Below, piece by piece: positions 1 to 12,000 of a DNA stretch of 64,000 bases (positions are counted from its first letter, which is position 1; each line of letters starts with the position of its first letter). The stretch is from positions 344,385 through 408,384 of the forward strand of contig CAJJDO010000040.1 in assembly GCA_905183005.1 (NCBI GenBank). The letters run 5' to 3'. A program made the translations under genes and the position numbers. The DNA comes from Paramecium pentaurelia (taxonomy: Eukaryota; Ciliophora; Oligohymenophorea; Peniculida; Parameciidae). The notes under the pieces were generated by a model. That model did not search any database and was not told where the DNA came from. It saw nothing but the letters and a program-made list of their open reading frames with translations.

Positions 1-551
1 TTTTTTTATATAACAATTAATCAATTTTAAAATTATTACAATAATCAAATTACTTTAAGCATCAATCATATGAATTAAAACCATTCATTTATTTATATTA
101 AATCTTCATTTAAAATTTTGCATATATACCTTCATTCATTAATAAAAACATTTAACTCCAAATTTGATTCTATTTTACTAAAATATTATGGATATCTAAG
201 ATTTCTATAATTTTTAATAGAATATTTTTATTTTTTGACATTATATATTAGGATATATCTATACTTAGTTAAAGATAGCATTCATATTTGTCATTTTCTA
301 AATAATAAAGGAAATGAATTGAAATCACAATAGGAATGAAACATCAATTAAGGAATTTTATTAAACCTTTTTATTTTAATCTAAATATCAATAAGATTGG
401 CCAACATTTATTAAAATGTATTATTATAGAGGGTTGATAAGTTTATTTTTTATATTTTTTATATTAATACCCGTTTTTTTTTAATTGTCTGGAAACGGGT
501 AGGTTACGCTTATATTCCTTATTTAAGAGCATTAAATTATTGATAATATTA
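1..551. other. AT-rich leader region without a convincing gene
   Basis: Very AT-rich sequence before the first gene. A minus-strand open frame of 59 codons exists at 62-241, but with TGA as the only stop such frames are expected by chance. The only ordered structure I see is the inverted repeat at 468-501. No telomere-type CCCCAA or CCCAAA repeats are visible, so this is not a chromosome end. Confidence 0.6.
468..501. repeat. 9-bp perfect inverted repeat upstream of the first gene
   Basis: TACCCGTTT at 468-476 is the exact reverse complement of AAACGGGTA at 493-501, with a 16-nt T-rich loop. The GC-rich arms stand out in this AT-rich DNA. It lies 50 bp before the start codon of the trichocyst-type gene, so it could be a protein-binding palindrome in the promoter or a hairpin in a 5' leader. 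Function is inferred only from position. Confidence 0.45.
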
Positions 552-1636
552 ATGAAATTGAGTCTTGCTCTAGTATTATTAGTAACATTAGCCTCAGCCA
601 CTTCTACTCATGATTAAATCATGGCCTTTTTGTAAACAGGTACAAAGGCTATGGATGCTATTGATACAGTTTTTGGTTTGTTGAATGATCTGATACAATC
701 AAATAAAGATGCTTAATTTGCAGCTGATTAAAAGAATGAAACTGATGAATGGGTTGGTGCTTAGTAATACATTAATAATTATATTCAGAACAATTGAACA
801 ATTTACTAAAATAAAGACCTTGAATCAAAAGTTATTCCAATAATCAATTGAAAACAGAGCCTAATTTGAATAAGAGTTATCAGATACTAAAAATTATCTT
901 GCATGGAATGAACAAAGATAAGATGAAATTAATAGAAAAATTTAAGTTTTGCTTGATTAACAATGCTTAAGCAATTAACTTTTTGTTAGATCAATCAAAT
1001 AAAATAGAGAAGCTCTTGAAGTTGTAAGATTACTCAAATAAGATGTTGCAGGATATATTATTAATGGAGATTCTTTTGAGTTAGTTCAAGTAAAAAGTGT
1101 TGCTGATAAACTTAAATCATATAGTAATACATTTAATGAACATGAAATTAATTCATTCCTTTAATTAGCTAACAATTAAGAAGATGGATCAGTTAGTAGA
1201 GGAGCAACTTTAGCTGAAAGAGTATTATCTGTATTAGAAGGACTTGAAGCTAATTTAGCAGCTTCCCTTGAAGCTCTTGAAACCAATGAAATTAATGCCT
1301 CATGGGAATTAGCAGGATGGGTTTCATTGAGTGAAGCAGAAGTTACTACATTGAAAGTTGAATATGAAAGAAAATAAGTTTATGCTGATAGATTAGCTAC
1401 TGTAATATTTAATAAATAATAAATTCTAGTAAATTTAAGCAGCTCTTGCTTAATAAGCTAAATCTAAGATTATTTTACAAGAATCTTAAGATGCTCTTGA
1501 TTAAGCTTAAGCAGATTTAGAATCTAAAAGAGCTGATTATGCTGAAGCTAAAGCTAAGAGAGATGAAGAAAATGCCATAATTGAATAAGTCATTATTATT
1601 TTCAAGAAATAAGTAGCATCCTGGTCTGGAAGATGA
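552..1636 (+). CDS. trichocyst matrix protein (secretory granule content)
   Basis: Predicted secreted protein of 343 residues that would form part of the crystalline trichocyst core. It opens with a signal peptide (MKLSLALVLLVTLASA) and continues as acidic, Ala/Gln/Glu-rich helices, with two central Cys and a typical late segment ending in SWSGR. Two introns are needed, 764-788 (25 nt) and 1402-1429 (28 nt); once removed the frame runs cleanly from ATG to TGA, so the apparent +1 shifts are not damage. Trichocyst matrix proteins form a large multigene family made as precursors and cleaved before crystallisation. Family assignment rests on layout and composition, not on an alignment. Confidence 0.72.
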
Positions 1637-1723
1637 TATTCAATTTTAACATAAATATTAAAAATATTTAGTAAATAATTCCATCTTATATCGTTGTTAA
1701 TAAGAATAGTATAAATATTAAAA

Positions 1724-2470
1724 TCATAAATTAAAATCAACAATCTTAGCAAAATCTTATTCTGTTAAATCAAGAGATGTTGATGTCTATAAATGAAGTT
1801 TTTATTTTTTTAAGATTTCTATGATTTTAGCTTATTTTTTGAAAACAGCTACAACTTCTTATCTTTATTTTAATAGTCTTTTATTATCTGCTAATAGTTT
1901 ATCTAATTATTTTTATAAATCATCATTTGATTCTATTTATTTAACTTCCTATTATTATATTTTAACTTATGTTAATTCTTCAAGCAATTTAATTTATTTT
2001 TAATCTTTCTTTTATAATTCATTTTATAAATTCTTTGAATTCTTGCTCCAATTCTCTAAATCTTTTAATTATTATTATTATTCTCTCTCCATGGTATCTT
2101 ATTTTTCTTATGCCTATAAATATTATTTCTTAATATTTTCAACTTTCTCACTTAGTTGTGTTATTTGAATAATGTATTTTTTACTTTCATCAGATAAAGA
2201 TTTGCCTTCACTTTCATATTATTTTAAGATTTCATCATATTACTTAGACTTGTTTGATTCAATGATTAATGATTTTTCTAATTATTCAATTAATTTTTTC
2301 TATTTTTGAATTTCAATATCTGAATCCTCTTATATTTCTTTTAGTTCATTTAATTTTTGCATTTGAATCTAATATCTATTCTTATTGATTTCAGAAATTT
2401 CATTAAGTAACTTTTATTCAGGATCATCAAAAATGACAGCCATTTTTTACATAATAGCAGCAGAATCCAT
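1724..2470 (-). CDS. coiled-coil protein, 248 residues, function unknown
   Basis: Uninterrupted frame of 249 codons from ATG at 2470 to TGA at 1724, read with TAA/TAG as Gln. After a short start (MDSAAIMQKMAVIF) the product is almost entirely charged heptad-like helix rich in Gln, Lys and Glu, with no Cys, no membrane segment and no signal peptide. It converges with the trichocyst matrix gene (87 bp between stops) and lies 108 bp from the uL15 stop. A structural role in cytoskeleton or cilia is possible but not shown by the sequence; I do not recognise a family. Confidence 0.7.
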
Positions 2471-2578
2471 TTTCTTAAATAAAAGAATTTAAATTAAAAA
2501 AATAAAAAAAAGAATAGATGTACCCATAACATAATTTTAATGACATTGACAAATGTGTGTTTTAATGTATATAATGTA

Positions 2579-3045
2579 TCAGGCAACAAGTATACATGCA
2601 CCACCAACAGCCTTGATTCTTCTCTCTGCAGTTTTGCTAAAGAATTTAGCCTTGACAACAACTGGTTGATTTGGTAATCTTCCTTTACCCAAAACCTTGA
2701 AATAGCCTGCCTTTGTAACATCAATGACTGCAGCCTTATCTTTTGATTTGGAATATTTTTCTCTAGTTTCGTCTGTAACAAGAGACCATAATTTGTCAAT
2801 ATTTACAACTGGTTTATGAAGTGTATTCTTTTTTAAATGGAAATGTCTCATTCCAGTCTATTTATAAGTATTATAGGTACTTTTTAGAAATATCCTGGAT
2901 GATATTTATTGAAGTTGATTCTATGATGTGTTAAACCTCCTGAAACACCTCTACCACTTGGATGTTTTCTATGCTTACCAACTCTACCATAACCATGGCA
3001 GACATGTCCTCTCATCTTTCTGCATTTTCTTAATCTGCTAACCAT
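2579..3045 (-). CDS. RPL27A: 60S ribosomal protein uL15 (L27a/L28)
   Basis: Large-subunit ribosomal protein of 147 residues, matching the usual length of about 148. The N-terminus MVSRLRKCRKMRGHVCHGYG and the Gly/His/Lys-rich stretch through the HPSGRGVSGG segment are the family hallmark, followed by the conserved GMRHFHLKKN region and a C-terminal half ending GGACILVA. One 23-nt intron at 2858-2880 separates the YFQK and TGMRHF codons; an ATG at 2851 just after it would give only the last 90 residues and is not the real start. Local GC is raised compared with neighbours, as expected of a highly expressed gene. Confidence 0.96.
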
Positions 3046-3415
3046 TTATTTATATTTTAAAAAAAGATTTTAATAAGTGAATAATTACTACATTTGATTT
3101 CTTGACCCTCATATTATATTTTCTGAATTTCATTTCTATTTTAAAACTTATTAAGAAATACATAATTACATAAGAACCTTTAAAAATATATATCTTTTAA
3201 TATCAATTTTGAGTAGAAAAAGATTTATTGATTTTAAAAGTGTATATAATGATTTAAATATACTAAAATTAAATAATTGTAACTTATCAAATTTAAATAA
3301 ATAGAAATTGGAGTCTTAAATTTAACACTAAGAATTATGAAAGTCTAAGTAAAAATATCTATTATTTTTATATTGATTTTATTTTTGATAATATAAAATA
3401 TTATTAACAAAAAGA
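3046..3415. other. divergent intergenic region
   Basis: About 370 bp between the start of uL15 (minus) and the start of the next plus-strand gene. Very AT-rich with no long frame of coding character. It must hold the promoters of both genes, but I recognise no specific motif. Confidence 0.55.
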
Positions 3416-4582
3416 ATGAAAAGGAAGCATACTTTATTTCTAAGAAAAGTTGTTGGAGAATAAAGTTAAATGAGTTGGCCTTTTGCTGATTAAGACTTAC
3501 ATTCTAGTAACATTTTTCAAAGTAAAAGAGCAGTCATCAATTAGCTTAGAGTCCTGATTATCAAATATTTGATTTTAGTCAAAAGAATTCAACTAATGAA
3601 ATCTTGTCTAGATCAATAGTTGGCAAAGTGGATATTTACAATAAATAGGCTAATGGCCTTGAAAAGCCTCTTCGTTTTAGTTAACCTGTAAAGTTATCTA
3701 GTATGATAAAGAAGATTAAAAGAAGTAATATATTATGAATATATTTTTAGCCAATACTAATGAACCATCAAGTCTAAACTCATCTTATAGAAGCAAAAAA
3801 AATATTACAAATTAATAACAATTAATACAAAAAACTGGAGATGCTAACTTTGAAGTACTTGATAAATATGAATTATTATAAACTATGGAAAAAATATAGA
3901 AAATAATTAAGAATAATGAAAAAAATGCATAAAATTAACTTTAAAAAATTTCAGTAACTGAAAAGATATTGAAAAATCAACATGAAAGAGCACTAAATAA
4001 ACATGAAAAACAATTGTAAATATGGAATGAATTATCAACAAAAATTAGTTCTAGAATGAAAAATAATTAAAGTACCTTAATTGAAAGATAGGCTTGTATT
4101 TTCATATATTAAATAACTAGAATATAGATCTAGGTTAGACTCATTAGATATGTTTGAAGAATTGAAACCAGAGGAATCCAAAAATCCAGTTATAACTTGG
4201 CATCAAAGACTAAGATCTCAATATAGACCTTAAGTAATTCATTATTGTTTATTATAAAGAAAATTATACAAAAAGAAGAATAGGAAAGATTATAATTAAA
4301 ATAAGATCTATTAGAATAAATACCAAGTAGGGAACTATTAGATATACCTAATCCATAGAAATTAATCTCAGATATCAAAAATAAAAATGGTTATGACAAA
4401 GGTCGATCTGTATCTGATTATAATGGATTAAAAGTAAAATAGTAACAAAAAATTAGTTAGTTGGTTTGAGTGTCTATGATTAAGAATTAAATTCTTTGAA
4501 AAAAGATAAATCTCAAATACAATAGTAATACTACTATTATAAGGCTCCAAAAGATGTTAAAATCGAAGATGAAAATTTTTGA
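3416..4582 (+). CDS. coiled-coil protein, 347 residues, function unknown
   Basis: Five introns are required: 3522-3544, 3725-3750, 4096-4120, 4234-4259 and 4434-4456 (23-26 nt each). The spliced frame is 348 codons. The product is hydrophilic, with a low-complexity start (MKRKHTLFLRK), a helical middle with coiled-coil character (about residues 120-220), and a short Tyr-rich end (QQQYYYYK). No domain is recognised. Its TGA at 4580-4582 is followed 21 bp later, in the same frame and without another TGA, by the ATG of the next gene, an unusual arrangement discussed in the findings. Start choice is moderate; a second in-frame Met lies 18 codons on. Confidence 0.65.
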
Positions 4583-4603
4583 GAATTTTATTATAATTAA
4601 AAT

Positions 4604-5302
4604 ATGTTTGTATTTATTAGTGAAGGGGAACCTAAAGATCAAACAGATTACTTTTTAGGATAGGATCCCGATGTCAATTTATCTGAGAAAGGATAAAATT
4701 AAGCTAAATAAACTGGTTTGGCATTAAAATAGATTATAAATGAACATATCAGCTCTCAAAAATTAAATACTAAAGATTTAATATTTGTATTCATGTCATC
4801 CCATTATATGAGATGTATAGAAACTCTAGCAATTGTTATGTAATATTTACCTACAGAAAATAAAAAGATATACATTTAAAATTAATTAAGTGATCTTTTA
4901 TTACCTCATTTATATAAATAAGAACCTGTCAAAGAGCACTTTTAAATTAATTATGATAAAAAGATATAAGGATATTTTAATAAACAATATGGTGTTGAAA
5001 TATGGAAATAAAATTATATAAAAGGAATAAAGATTGAATAAAAATATCCTGAAGATTAAACATACTGTAGAGCTAGAATAGGTTCATTTATAATTGAGAC
5101 TTAAAATTATGTCAATCTCTTTTAAAATAAAGCTAATTATATATATATATGTGCCACTCATCTAGGAGTCTAAGAGATTGTATTAGATCATTTTGATGGT
5201 AAATGTAAGAATATTGATTATTGTTCTGTTACAACAATTTGTTTTCCTGAAAATTGGTAAAATCCTAAATTGACTCTTAAAGCAAAAACATTATGGAAAT
5301 GA
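4604..5302 (+). CDS. histidine-phosphatase-like protein lacking the catalytic His (predicted pseudoenzyme)
   Basis: Uninterrupted 233-codon frame. The fold of branch-1 histidine phosphatases (phosphoglycerate mutase superfamily) is visible: a leading beta strand MFVFI, the LSEKGQNQAKQTG element, an SSHYMRCIETL motif corresponding to SPxxRCxQT, and a late ATHLG with the second His. The first catalytic motif, normally RHGE, reads SEGE here (Arg to Ser, His to Glu), so the phospho-accepting His is missing and the protein is probably inactive. It is followed 18 bp downstream, same strand and frame, by a paralogue with an intact motif. Both genes end with the same TGGAAATGATTATTAAAA string, which indicates tandem duplication. 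Confidence 0.8.
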
Positions 5303-5320
5303 TTATTAAAATATTTAATT

Positions 5321-6054
5321 ATGATATTTTTTGTTCGACATGGAGAAAGAGCTGATTAAACAAATGATAATGGAGAGAGGAAAAGAATTTAAAAATCATT
5401 TGATCCTCATCTTACAAATATAGGTGATAAATAAGCAAGAATGACAGGAGCACATTTAAATAAATTAATTTAAGAGTATGCCAATGAAAAATAAATTCAA
5501 GTAAAGGACTTATAAATAGTATTTGATGTTATTTAAACTAGAATTTTATGACCTCACCATTTCTAAGATGCATTTAAACTTCCATTAATTTAATGAGGGA
5601 AATCCCTAATAATTCAAAGTTATATATTTAAGATGAAATTGGAGAATTAATGTATACATATGATTTTTCTTCTAATATACTTGATAAATTACATTTGAGA
5701 ACTGAATAACATCCAATTCTAACAAAAGAGTATTAAAATGGTGTTTAAATTATAAAAGAAAGATTTATTAAAAATCCTAATTTACCTTAACCTGTATTCC
5801 CAGAGAATGATAATTTATGTTTTAATAGAATTAAGGCATTTATGGTAGAACTTAAGAGTCAAATGGACAAGCTTCCAAATAAAACTAATACAATAAATAT
5901 ATGTGTCACACATTAAGGAGTAGTTGAATTAAGTTTAATGATTGAAAAAGTAAAAAATCATAATTGGATTGATTATTGTGGAGTATCTTAATTTATATTA
6001 GAAGATAATGGAAATGTAAAGATTGGAATTAAGGGATAAAGTTTTTGGAAATGA
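5321..6054 (+). CDS. histidine phosphatase superfamily protein (phosphoglycerate mutase-like)
   Basis: Predicted phosphatase of 236 residues. The catalytic RHGER motif sits at residues 6-10, followed by DPHLTNIGDKQARMTG, then TSPFLRCIQTS, and the second catalytic His in VTHQGVVELS. All residues needed for the phospho-histidine mechanism are present, unlike the upstream copy. One 23-nt intron at 5519-5541. It converges with the giant coiled-coil gene (32 bp between stops). Substrate cannot be told; the layout is closer to general small histidine phosphatases than to glycolytic mutase. Confidence 0.85.
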
Positions 6055-6086
6055 TTATTAAAAAATTATTGTATATAATATAAAAT

Positions 6087-9000
6087 TCATTTATATAATT
6101 TTTCGTCAATTCTATTTAATTAAGCCTTTGATTTAATTATCTATGAATAAATATTATCTATACATCACTTCTTAAAGGATTAAATGGTTAAACTGATGAA
6201 TTTGATTTCATAGAATACTATTATTCTTATACATTTGATATAGTATTTTATATTTCAGATTTAAATTATTGTGTACTCACTATTGATTTTATTCTTTATG
6301 TATCTTCTATATTAAATCCTGAAACTAATCCTGTGCCATTATTTACAACTTCTCCTATTTTATGAATTTCAAATGTTTTAGATACTATAGGTCCATTATT
6401 AATAGAATTATATCTTCTATTCTATAATTCCTCCCTTAACAAATTAATTTCTGATTCATACTCAGTGGCCTAAATAATAAATATCAATTACTCTTTCAAT
6501 TAATATATCATGCTTAATCTAAATCTAATCCTTCATCTTCATCTGTCTCTAGATTTCCAAATTAAGACTCTATATTTTTGTTTCTAACTCTACGATCTTT
6601 TGATTGCTTTAAAATAAATATTAAATTACTTTTATGTTTCTCTTAAAGTTAATTATTGTCTATTAGTTTATTCAAAAATTGTCTAATTTTCTATTCTTTG
6701 AGTTCTAATTGTAGTTTATAATTCTGAAATACTTTCTTATAATTCATAAATCTATTTATCTTTATTAGATAATTAAATTTAAAAATCTTTCATAAATACT
6801 TGATTCCTTAATTATGATTCTAACTATTAAATAGTTTCTGTTTTTCGTCTATTCTCTTATTCTAATCTACTAAATTTTTCAAAATCCATTTATTAAAATC
6901 TTTCTTAATATTCCTAATTTTCTCTACTAATTTATTTAATTCTTAATTCTAGCTCATTACATTTTTACTTATATTAAGTTTATTCATTTTAAATTAAAAA
7001 GTACATTTTGTTTACTTTATCTAGTTCTAATTTCGTCATTTCTCTACTTTACTCTAAAGATTTCAATTATATTTTTAATGATTCAGTTTCTCCTGAGGTC
7101 ATTTGATTTTAAATAGTTAAATAATTTCTTTTCCACTATTCACTTTCTTCAGCCTTAATTCTCATCATATCATTTATTTATTAATTCTCCTATTATATAT
7201 ATTCAATCTATTTTTTTAGTTCCTTTATTTCTCTTCCTTTTTCATTCTCTAAAATTGAAATCTATTCCAAAAACTCTTACTCTTTTCTTTCAAATTAAAT
7301 TAAAATTGATCTTTGCTTTTAGTTGTCTTCTAACTTTGATTACAAAACTCTTATTTGATCTTAGTATTCAAAATTAATAGTTTAAAGTCTATCAATCTCC
7401 TAATTTTAATTCTAGTATTCTAATTAAATTGCATCTAATTCTTCTTAAAATGATAGCAATTGAGATTCAAGTTACCTTATTTTATATTTATCAGACTCAG
7501 ATGGTATTTCAACAGTTATTGTCTCTTTTATTTTTTCTTATTTTTTTTAATTCAATGCGAAATAATCTTATTACAAATAATTTAATTACTATTCTAATTA
7601 CCTAATTCTCATTTTATCCTACTCCGAAGACACTTCTATTCTTTCTGTTACTGTCTCTCTAATAACTTCTTACTTTTTAGCTAATACCATTGATAATTCA
7701 CTCTTTATTTATTATAATTAAGCCTCCAATTATTAGATCCTAAACTTATCCATAGACGATGGAACCTCAACGGTTACAGTCTCCTTTATTATTTCAGATT
7801 TTATTTTATTTAAAGCTATGTAGTCTTATTACAATTTATATATATCACGCTCTAATTCTAAGATTCTTTTTCTGTCAGACTCTCTACTAACTTCCACTTT
7901 TTCAGTCACTACTTCTTTAATTACTTCTTATTTCTTTTATGATACTATCTATAATTCTAATTTAATATTATTTAATTGTTATTCTAATTATTAAATTCTT
8001 AATTTATCTGCTTAAGAAGGAACTTCAATTCTCTCAGTCACCACTTCTTTAATTACTTCTTATTTCTTTTATGATACTATCTATAATTCTAATTTAATAT
8101 TATTTAATTGTTATTCTAATTATTAAATTCTTAATTTATCTGCTTAAGAAGGAACTTCAATTCTCTCAGTCACCACTTCTTTAATTACTTCTTATTTCTT
8201 TTATGATACTATCTATAATTCTAATTTAATATTATTTAATTGTTATTCTAATTATTAAATTCTTAATTTATCTGCTTAAGAAGGAACTTCAATTCTCTCA
8301 GTCACCACTTCTTTAATTACTTCTTATTTCTTTTATGATACTATCTATAATTCTAATTTAATATTATTTAATTGTTATTCTAATTATTAAATTCTTAATT
8401 TATCTGCTTAAGAAGGAACTTCAATTCTCTCAGTCACCACTTCTTTAATTACTTCTTATTTCTTTTATGATACTATCTATAATTCTAATTTAATATTATT
8501 TAATTGTTATTCTAATTATTAAATTCTTAATTTATCTGCTTAAGAAGGAACTTCAATTCTCTCAGTCACCACTTCTTTAATTACTTCTTATTTCTTTTAT
8601 GATACTATCTATAATTCTAATTTAATATTATTTAATTGTTATTCTAATTATTAAATTCTTAATTTATCTGCTTAAGAAGGAACTTCAATTCTCTCAGTCA
8701 CCACTTCTTTAATTACTTCTTATTTCTTTTATGATACTATCTATAATTCTAATTTAATATTATTTAATTGTTATTCTAATTATTAAATTCTTAATTTATC
8801 TGCTTAAGAAGGAACTTCAATTCTCTCAGTCACCACTTCTTTAATTACTTCTTATTTCTTTTATGATACTATCTATAATTCTAATTTAATATTATTTAAT
8901 TGTTATTCTAATTATTAAATTCTTAATTTATCTGCTTAAGAAGGAACTTCAATTCTCTCAGTCACCACTTCTTTAATTACTTCTTATTTCTTTTATGATA

Positions 9001-12000
9001 CTATCTATAATTCTAATTTAATATTATTTAATTGTTATTCTAATTATTAAATTCTTAATTTATCTGCTTAAGAAGGAACTTCAATTCTCTCAGTCACCAC
9101 TTCTTTAATTACTTCTTATTTCTTTTATGATACTATCTATAATTCTAATTTAATATTATTTAATTGTTATTCTAATTATTAAATTCTTAATTTATCTGCT
9201 TAAGAAGGAACTTCAATTCTCTCAGTCACCACTTCTTTAATTACTTCTTATTTCTTTTATGATACTATCTATAATTCTAATTTAATATTATTTAATTGTT
9301 ATTCTAATTATTAAATTCTTAATTTATCTGCTTAAGAAGGAACTTCAATTCTCTCAGTCACCACTTCTTTAATTACTTCTTATTTCTTTTATGATACTAT
9401 CTATAATTCTAATTTAATATTATTTAATTGTTATTCTAATTATTAAATTCTTAATTTATCTGCTTAAGAAGGAACTTCAATTCTCTCAGTCACCACTTCT
9501 TTAATTACTTCTTATTTCTTTTATGATACTATCTATAATTCTAATTTAATATTATTTAATTGTTATTCTAATTATTAAATTCTTAATTTATCTGCTTAAG
9601 AAGGAACTTCAATTCTCTCAGTCACCACTTCTTTAATTACTTCTTATTTCTTTTATGATACTATCTATAATTCTAATTTAATATTATTTAATTGTTATTC
9701 TAATTATTAAATTCTTAATTTATCTGCTTAAGAAGGAACTTCAATTCTCTCAGTCACCACTTCTTTAATTACTTCTTATTTCTTTTATGATACTATCTAT
9801 AATTCTAATTTAATATTATTTAATTGTTATTCTAATTATTAAATTCTTAATTTATCTGCTTAAGAAGGAACTTCAATTCTCTCAGTCACCACTTCTTTAA
9901 TTACTTCTTATTTCTTTTATGATACTATCTATAATTCTAATTTAATATTATTTAATTGTTATTCTAATTATTAAATTCTTAATTTATCTGCTTAAGAAGG
10001 AACTTCAATTCTCTCAGTCACCACTTCTTTAATTACTTCTTATTTCTTTTATGATACTATCTATAATTCTAATTTAATATTATTTAATTGTTATTCTAAT
10101 TATTAAATTCTTAATTTATCTGCTTAAGAAGGAACTTCAATTCTCTCAGTCACCACTTCTTTAATTACTTCTTATTTCTTTTATGATACTATCTATAATT
10201 CTAATTTAATATTATTTAATTGTTATTCTAATTATTAAATTCTTAATTTATCTGCTTAAGAAGGAACTTCAATTCTCTCAGTCACCACTTCTTTAATTAC
10301 TTCTTATTTCTTTTATGATACTATCTATAATTCTAATTTAATATTATTTAATTGTTATTCTAATTATTAAATTCTTAATTTATCTGCTTAAGAAGGAACT
10401 TCAATTCTCTCAGTCACCACTTCTTTAATTACTTCTTATTTCTTTTATGATACTATCTATAATTCTAATTTAATATTATTTAATTGTTATTCTAATTATT
10501 AAATTCTTAATTTATCTGCTTAAGAAGGAACTTCAATTCTCTCAGTCACCACTTCTTTAATTACTTCTTATTTCTTTTATGATACTATCTATAATTCTAA
10601 TTTAATATTATTTAATTGTTATTCTAATTATTAAATTCTTAATTTATCTGCTTAAGAAGGAACTTCAATTCTCTCAGTCACCACTTCTTTAATTACTTCT
10701 TATTTCTTTTATGATACTATCTATAATTCTAATTTAATATTATTTAATTGTTATTCTAATTATTAAATTCTTAATTTATCTGCTTAAGAAGGAACTTCAA
10801 TTCTCTCAGTCACCACTTCTTTAATTACTTCTTATTTCTTTTATGATACTATCTATAATTCTAATTTAATATTATTTAATTGTTATTCTAATTATTAAAT
10901 TCTTAATTTATCTGCTTAAGAAGGAACTTCAATTCTCTCAGTCACCACTTCTTTAATTACTTCTTATTTCTTTTATGATACTATCTATAATTCTAATTTA
11001 ATATTATTTAATTGTTATTCTAATTATTAAATTCTTAATTTATCTGCTTAAGAAGGAACTTCAATTCTCTCAGTCACCACTTCTTTAATTACTTCTTATT
11101 TCTTTTATGATACTATCTATAATTCTAATTTAATATTATTTAATTGTTATTCTAATTATTAAATTCTTAATTTATCTGCTTAAGAAGGAACTTCAATTCT
11201 CTCAGTCACCACTTCTCTTATTACTTCTTATTTCTTCAAAGTAAGAATCTAAAATTCCTATCTTAATTATTAAATTTATGTTTCAAGTTATTAAATTTTG
11301 AACTTATCAGCTTAAGAAGGTACTTCAATTGTGATTGTCTCTGTAATTATTTCTTACTTCTTTTTACTTAGAGCCTCATATGACTTATTTACACTCTCTA
11401 ATTGACTTTCTAGTTGTCTAATTCTATATTTGTCAGCTTCTAAGGCAACTTCCACTCTTTCAGTAATTACTTCTCTTATTACTTCTTATTTTTTTTAATT
11501 TAAAATTTATAAGTCAGTTCTTAATTATTATAATTAAGATTCTTATTATTGAATTTTCAATTTATCAGCTTAAGATGAAACTTCTACTGTAATTGTTTCT
11601 TTTATTACTTCTTATTTTTTTTTATTTAAAATTTAATAATCTCTTTATAATCTTTCAAGTTAATCTTATAATTAATTAATTCTCTATTTATCTGACTCCA
11701 TTGAAACTTCAACTTTTTCTATCAATGTTTCTTTTATTACTTCTTATTTTTTGAGTCTTAAAACCTATAATTCTGATTTTAATTAATTTAACTGTGTCTC
11801 TAATTATTAAATGTGATTTTTATCAGCTTAGGATGAAACTTCAACTGTAATTATTTCCTTAATAGTTTCTTATTTTTTTTAACTTAACAATTAATAGTCC
11901 CTTTGAATATTACTTAATTGAATTTCTAATTGTCTTATTTTTATTTTATCAGACTCTAAAGGAATCTCAATTGTCTCTGTTACATACTCCCTTATTACTT

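Noticed and set aside
62..241. Minus-strand frame of 59 codons
   Set aside because: With one stop codon and this base composition such frames are expected by chance; no family pattern is seen.
552..1636. Trichocyst-type gene seemed to carry two +1 frameshifts and to be a pseudogene
   Set aside because: Introns of 25 nt (764-788) and 28 nt (1402-1429) restore a single frame that ends in the expected C-terminus.
2579..2851. Start of uL15 at the ATG at 2851
   Set aside because: It omits the conserved N-terminal 57 residues, which are present upstream after a 23-nt intron.
6508..6640. An earlier TGA that would end the giant coiled-coil gene at 6508
   Set aside because: It is met only if the 23-nt intron at 6607-6629 is ignored; splicing it gives uninterrupted coiled coil to 6087 and the frame of the repeat array.
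7904..11219. Could the regular array be a CRISPR or satellite?
   Set aside because: Units are 132 bp, have no spacers, are in frame and code for part of a long protein in a eukaryote.
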